Positions 4,567 through 7,228 of a DNA stretch of 7,228 bases are shown here, piece after piece (position 1 is the first letter of the stretch; each line of letters begins with the position of its first letter). Origin of the DNA: Candidatus Aenigmatarchaeota archaeon (GTDB taxonomy: Archaea; Aenigmatarchaeota; Aenigmatarchaeia; PWEA01; JACQIF01); assembly GCA_016198635.1 (NCBI GenBank), contig JACQIF010000083.1:1-7228 (forward strand), written 5' to 3'. A program made the position numbers and the translations under genes. The notes beneath the pieces were generated by a model. The model did not search any database. It was given only the letters and a program-made list of their open reading frames with translations, and had not been told where the DNA came from.

Positions 4567-4572
4567 GGTGAT
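4567..4572 (+). promoter_or_regulatory. Ribosome binding site GGTGAT for the PRC-barrel gene
   Basis: GGTGAT with a six-base spacer (TGCAAA) before ATG 4579, complementary to the archaeal 16S 3' end. Confidence 0.65.
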
Positions 4573-4578
4573 TGCAAA

Positions 4579-4842
4579 ATGATAGGAGAAGACAGCGTTC
4601 GCGGGCACGAAATCATGGGTAAGGTCGTTGTAAGCGAGGACGGGCGCAAGTTCGGAGTCGTACAAGACATCTCGTTCATAACCGAGTCAGGCGAACTTAT
4701 GAACATCGTTCTAGCAGAGCCGACGAAGCATGCCGTGGACACAAACCTACAGTCAGACGAGCGCGGGCGGTTCCTCATTCCGTTTTCGGCGGTCAAGGGC
4801 GTGAGCGACTTCGTGGTCGTCAGCGAGAAGGACATAATCTGA
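4579..4842 (+). CDS. PRC-barrel domain protein
   Basis: An 87-residue protein made of a single PRC-barrel. GKVVVSEDGRKFGVVQDISF forms the first strands and turn, then GELMNIVLAEP, and the closing RGRFLIPFSAVKGVSDFVVV carries the family's 'IPF..V..V.D.V.V' pattern. There is no signal peptide or membrane helix, so it is cytoplasmic. Small stand-alone PRC-barrel proteins are common in archaea. In haloarchaea two of them (CdpB1/CdpB2) work in FtsZ-based division, while others have been linked to RNA metabolism, so the role here stays open. It has its own TATA box and ribosome binding site, and is followed after 15 bases by the next gene. Confidence 0.85.
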   Translation: MIGEDSVRGHEIMGKVVVSEDGRKFGVVQDISFITESGELMNIVLAEPTKHAVDTNLQSDERGRFLIPFSAVKGVSDFVVVSEKDII

Positions 4843-4857
4843 AGGCGTGGCATTTAA

Positions 4858-5502
4858 ATGAACCCCGCGAAACGGCAGTATATTATACTGTTTAGCATCT
4901 TCGTTCTATGGATGGCAGTCATCCCCGAAACTGCAGTAGCCCACCTTCCGCCAGGTATTGGAACCGCCTATTGTAGCGTTAATACGTCTCTTCTGGACAC
5001 CAAAATATGTACTGCACAGAACTGTACTCTTCGAGTAGAAAAATATTATTCCAACATCTCAACCAGATACAATATAGGCGCCGTCGCAACAATTTACCAA
5101 GAAAAGAACATCGCATTCCTAGAGATATCGCCACAACGCAATAGCAACCTCACATACTCGTTTACTGACAAAGAGTTTGCACTGCTGAAAGATGTCTGCG
5201 CCCCTAGCATCGAACCCGTTCTACTCTACATTAACAACAAATCATTCGGAGATGAAAATTGCTACCTGAAGACGAACAAGGATCGCCTTTCACAGCCAAT
5301 CAAACTCGGAGATTGGTATCTGGACTGCATGCATCCAACTTCTTCGTTCTTTGGTGGACCTTTCACGTCCATTTTTGTAAGTTTGATGATTTTTGCCCTT
5401 CTTGTCATGATTGCGATACCATTCTTAGTGATTTATGTAATCATTAAGATTCTAAAAGGAAAACACAATAAAAAACGCAGGAAACCGTTTTGGAAAAGAT
5501 AA
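4858..5502 (+). CDS. Exported, membrane-anchored, sequon-rich protein of unknown function
   Basis: I do not recognise this 214-residue protein. Residues 8-28 look like a signal peptide ending in an AVA motif (26-28). A C-terminal helix (about 172-196) is followed by a strongly basic tail (KGKHNKKRRKPFWKR), predicting an outside domain of about 140 residues and a cytoplasmic tail. The outside domain has six cysteines (39, 51, 56, 114, 135, 157), enough for three disulfides, and five N-glycosylation sequons (N42, N55, N66, N97, N127). It is clearly AT-richer than its neighbours: rows I counted are 30-45% GC against about 60% or more in DUF92, suggesting recent acquisition or fast evolution. The start ATG has no obvious ribosome binding site. 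Its stop codon directly abuts that of radA on the other strand. Confidence 0.7.
   Translation: MNPAKRQYIILFSIFVLWMAVIPETAVAHLPPGIGTAYCSVNTSLLDTKICTAQNCTLRVEKYYSNISTRYNIGAVATIYQEKNIAFLEISPQRNSNLTYSFTDKEFALLKDVCAPSIEPVLLYINNKSFGDENCYLKTNKDRLSQPIKLGDWYLDCMHPTSSFFGGPFTSIFVSLMIFALLVMIAIPFLVIYVIIKILKGKHNKKRRKPFWKR
5455..5476 (-). terminator. Probable T-rich terminator of radA
   Basis: Read on the minus strand, the bases just beyond the radA stop are T-rich, with a run of six T at 5475-5470 and TTTT further on. They lie inside the lysine-rich tail of the convergent gene. This fits archaeal T-tract termination; no stem-loop is needed or seen. Confidence 0.4.
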
Positions 5503-6597
5503 CTAAACTTCCGTATCCCGTATCCCTTCTGTCTTGACAGCGAACGCAGCCTCGCCTTCCGGCAGGTACGGCGAATCTATTAGTTTTGCAACGCGCTTCT
5601 CGCCTTTGCTCTTGCGAAGATACAGACGATACGTAGCCAAGTGGCCGAGAATATGTCCGCCGACAGGCGCAGTCGGGTCGCCGAACAGAACGTCGGGACG
5701 GGCCATCACCTGGTTCGTCATATATACCGCGACGTTGTGCACGTCTGCCAGGCGCTGCAGCGCATGCAGGTGACGGTTCAGCTTCTGCTGGCGGTTGGCG
5801 AGCGTGCCGCGGCCCAGATAGTCAGAGCGGAAATGCGATGTTATCGAGTCTATGACAACGATTCCTATATTGCGCTTCCTTATCTCGTCGCCCAGTTTCT
5901 CAACGAGCAGAATCTGGTGGTCGCTGTTGTACGCGCGCGCAACGAAAACGTTCTTGAGCGCCTGTTCTGGGTCGATTCCGAGCGCTTCGGCCATCTGCTT
6001 GATGCGCTCCGGACGGAACGTCCCTTCTGTGTCAATGAGTATCGCATTCTTTCCAAGGCCGCCTCGTTCCGGCGGCAGCTGGACGTTAACGCAGAGCTGG
6101 AAACCGAGCTGCGATTTCGATGAGCCGAATGCGCCGTGCGCCTCTGTTATCGCTTGCGTCTCAACGCCACCGCCGATGAGCGTATTGAGTGCGTTAGAGC
6201 CAGTGCTCACCTTGCCGATGTGCGTGCGCTTCACCAAGAAATCTGCCGCAGTCTCGAAGCCCATGTCCAGCGCATCGCGCGCAGCCTGTATTATCTTCGC
6301 GGCCGTCGCCTCGCCAAGATCCGCACGCTCGGCCAGTTCGCCTGTCCCAGCGGCCGCTATGGCCATCATATCCTCGAATCCCTGTTCCTTGAGTTTCTCT
6401 GCAGTCTTCTCGCCGACTCCAGGAAGATCGGCCACATTGGTAATCTTTTTCCTCCTGGAAACTTTAGCCTCTTCAACTGGAGCGCTCTCTACTGCGTCCG
6501 TCTGGGCAGGTTCTGTGTTCGGTGTAGGCTCCTGTATGGACACTTCCAAAACAGTTTCTGGGGCTGAAGAATCGTTGACCTCTTTTTTCTTTACCAT
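5503..6597 (-). CDS. radA: RadA recombinase (archaeal Rad51/RecA homologue)
   Basis: A 364-residue strand-exchange protein that forms filaments on single-stranded DNA for homologous recombination. In order: an unusual acidic Pro/Glu-rich N-terminal tail (1-50), a helix-hairpin-helix domain (VADLPGVGEKTAEKL, 55-69), the subunit-joining F114-ETA117 motif, the P-loop (155-162), TEGTFRPER with catalytic E191, Walker B VVIDS (D250), L1 and L2 loop regions, and VGGHILGHLATYRLYLRKS near the end. Its P-loop reads GAFGSSKS, with Ser160 where family members have glycine (GEFGSGKT). The rest is intact. I chose ATG 6597; a GTG at 6606 would add three residues. An exact copy of the dispersed word precedes the start. 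The RPA-type gene lies 87 bases upstream on the same strand. Confidence 0.95.
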   Translation of the reverse strand: MVKKKEVNDSSAPETVLEVSIQEPTPNTEPAQTDAVESAPVEEAKVSRRKKITNVADLPGVGEKTAEKLKEQGFEDMMAIAAAGTGELAERADLGEATAAKIIQAARDALDMGFETAADFLVKRTHIGKVSTGSNALNTLIGGGVETQAITEAHGAFGSSKSQLGFQLCVNVQLPPERGGLGKNAILIDTEGTFRPERIKQMAEALGIDPEQALKNVFVARAYNSDHQILLVEKLGDEIRKRNIGIVVIDSITSHFRSDYLGRGTLANRQQKLNRHLHALQRLADVHNVAVYMTNQVMARPDVLFGDPTAPVGGHILGHLATYRLYLRKSKGEKRVAKLIDSPYLPEGEAAFAVKTEGIRDTEV

Positions 6598-6599
6598 TG

Positions 6600-6609
6600 C
6601 TCTCACATT
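6600..6609 (-). repeat. Dispersed 10-mer ARTGTGASAG just before the radA start
   Basis: On the minus strand AATGTGAGAG ends two bases (CA) before the ATG at 6597, much as in the DUF92 leader. Its GTGA may double as a weak ribosome binding site. Confidence 0.6.
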
Positions 6610-6616
6610 TTACACC

Positions 6617-6623
6617 ATATTAC
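6617..6623 (-). promoter_or_regulatory. Weak TATA-like box upstream of radA
   Basis: On the minus strand GTAATAT is centred 23 bases before the radA ATG, which would give a leaderless or nearly leaderless transcript. The match is poor, and read-through from the RPA-type gene is an alternative. Confidence 0.3.
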
Positions 6624-6684
6624 GTTCAGACGCCCAGATAGTCAATGCAACTTTAGTGCCGTGCCGTTATTCCTCTACGCGGCG

Positions 6685-7228
6685 CTACGGAGATGCCGCT
6701 TTTAGCTCGCCAGCGAGGAGTTTCGCTTCGTCGAGCGGGTTGAACTCGAGGACTTCGTTGACCATGACTTCAGGGCGCTCGAAAAACGTGTTCTCTTTCA
6801 TATAGCCCCGTACGACCAGCTCGCGCCCAAGAGATTTCTGCAGGTACTCTATGACGACACGCGGGTTCATGCCGTTGCCGCTCTTCTTGAACGCCTCGTC
6901 GGTAGTTAGGCCAAGTACGCGCTCCGCCGCCTCGCGGAAGAATACAGCGCGGATGTTTCCCGTGCCGTCGTCTATCACGCCACTGGCCATCAGTACAGGC
7001 TTCGGTACAACAGAGCCGTGTTCTGCGCATGACCCTTCAGGCACGCGCTTCTCGCACGTCGGGCAGACGAAGTAGAACGGCTTGCTTTCAAAAACCTGCA
7101 CAAGCGCGCCGCGCAGTTCAACGCTTTCGCCGACCTTCGCGTCAGCGATGTTTTTTCGTACGGCGTCGCGTTGTACGTTAACTGTCTTCACGTCCAGTTC
7201 AGTATCACTCTTCCTGATTATGCCTTTC
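6685..7228 (-). CDS. RPA-type single-stranded DNA-binding protein (5' end beyond window)
   Basis: An OB-fold protein with an inserted zinc ribbon, resembling the C-terminal part of archaeal replication protein A. The visible part is about 180 residues: GESVELRGALVQVFE opens the OB fold, the zinc site is C-x2-C-x8-C-x2-H (CPTCEKRVPEGSCAEHG), and SGVIDDGTGNIRAVFF is the conserved strand-turn-strand, followed by ELVVRGYMKENTFFERPEVM. A GTG at 7191 could be a start, but it has no ribosome binding site and the frame stays open through 12 more codons to the window edge. I therefore read it as truncated by the edge, probably with another OB fold upstream. It binds single-stranded DNA in replication and repair, and its position before radA fits joint work in recombination. 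Confidence 0.8.
   Translation of the reverse strand, partial: KGIIRKSDTELDVKTVNVQRDAVRKNIADAKVGESVELRGALVQVFESKPFYFVCPTCEKRVPEGSCAEHGSVVPKPVLMASGVIDDGTGNIRAVFFREAAERVLGLTTDEAFKKSGNGMNPRVVIEYLQKSLGRELVVRGYMKENTFFERPEVMVNEVLEFNPLDEAKLLAGELKAASP

Noticed and set aside
5852..6805. A 317-codon plus-strand frame across radA
   Set aside because: Shadow of the RadA gene, which is unambiguous on the minus strand. The frame also crosses the radA start and runs into the RPA gene.

Overview
The window reads as chromosomal DNA of an archaeon, probably a DPANN-type or Micrarchaeota-like lineage, though the phylum is inference. The archaeal call rests on RadA with its helix-hairpin-helix domain, a zinc-ribbon RPA-type single-strand DNA-binding protein, an archaeal UPF0200 kinase, a DUF92 membrane protein, a PRC-barrel protein, a Cdc6-related AAA+ ATPase, TTTAAATA-type TATA boxes and GGTGA-type ribosome binding sites. 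I see ten protein genes and no rRNA, tRNA, CRISPR array, transposase or integrase.

Layout, left to right. Positions 1-895 (minus) hold a membrane-anchored OB-fold protein that runs off the left edge. It is translationally coupled to thpR (RNA 2',3'-cyclic phosphodiesterase) by an 8-base overlap. A small winged-helix protein is transcribed divergently at 986-1294. Positions 1295-1980 are a gene-free, repeat-dense region of 686 bp. Its first part carries nine CTCACA copies in one orientation plus a 20-bp palindrome. Its last part (1806-1981) carries GTGAAY/TTCACR repeats spaced exactly 11 bp apart, one forward block and two reverse blocks, ending on the start codon of a Cdc6-related AAA+/winged-helix ATPase (1981-3069). 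The next gap (3070-3258) carries another short array of the same 11-bp repeats and precedes a UPF0200 kinase, then DUF92, a PRC-barrel protein and an AT-rich, sequon-rich membrane protein. Convergent with that protein, stop codon against stop codon, is radA (minus), preceded by the RPA-type gene, which runs off the right edge.

Main reading (inference): the repeat region plus the adjacent Cdc6-related gene form an initiator/binding-site module. It could be a replication origin, or a partition-like or autoregulatory site, using an 11-bp helically phased repeat unlike the usual archaeal origin recognition box. RadA and the RPA-type protein, which handle single-stranded DNA and recombination, lie about 3.5-4 kb away. 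Independently, a 10-mer, ARTGTGASAG, occurs ten times exactly in 7.2 kb, in genes and gaps and on both strands. About 0.06 copies would be expected by chance. It looks like a genome-wide dispersed signal word of unknown role.
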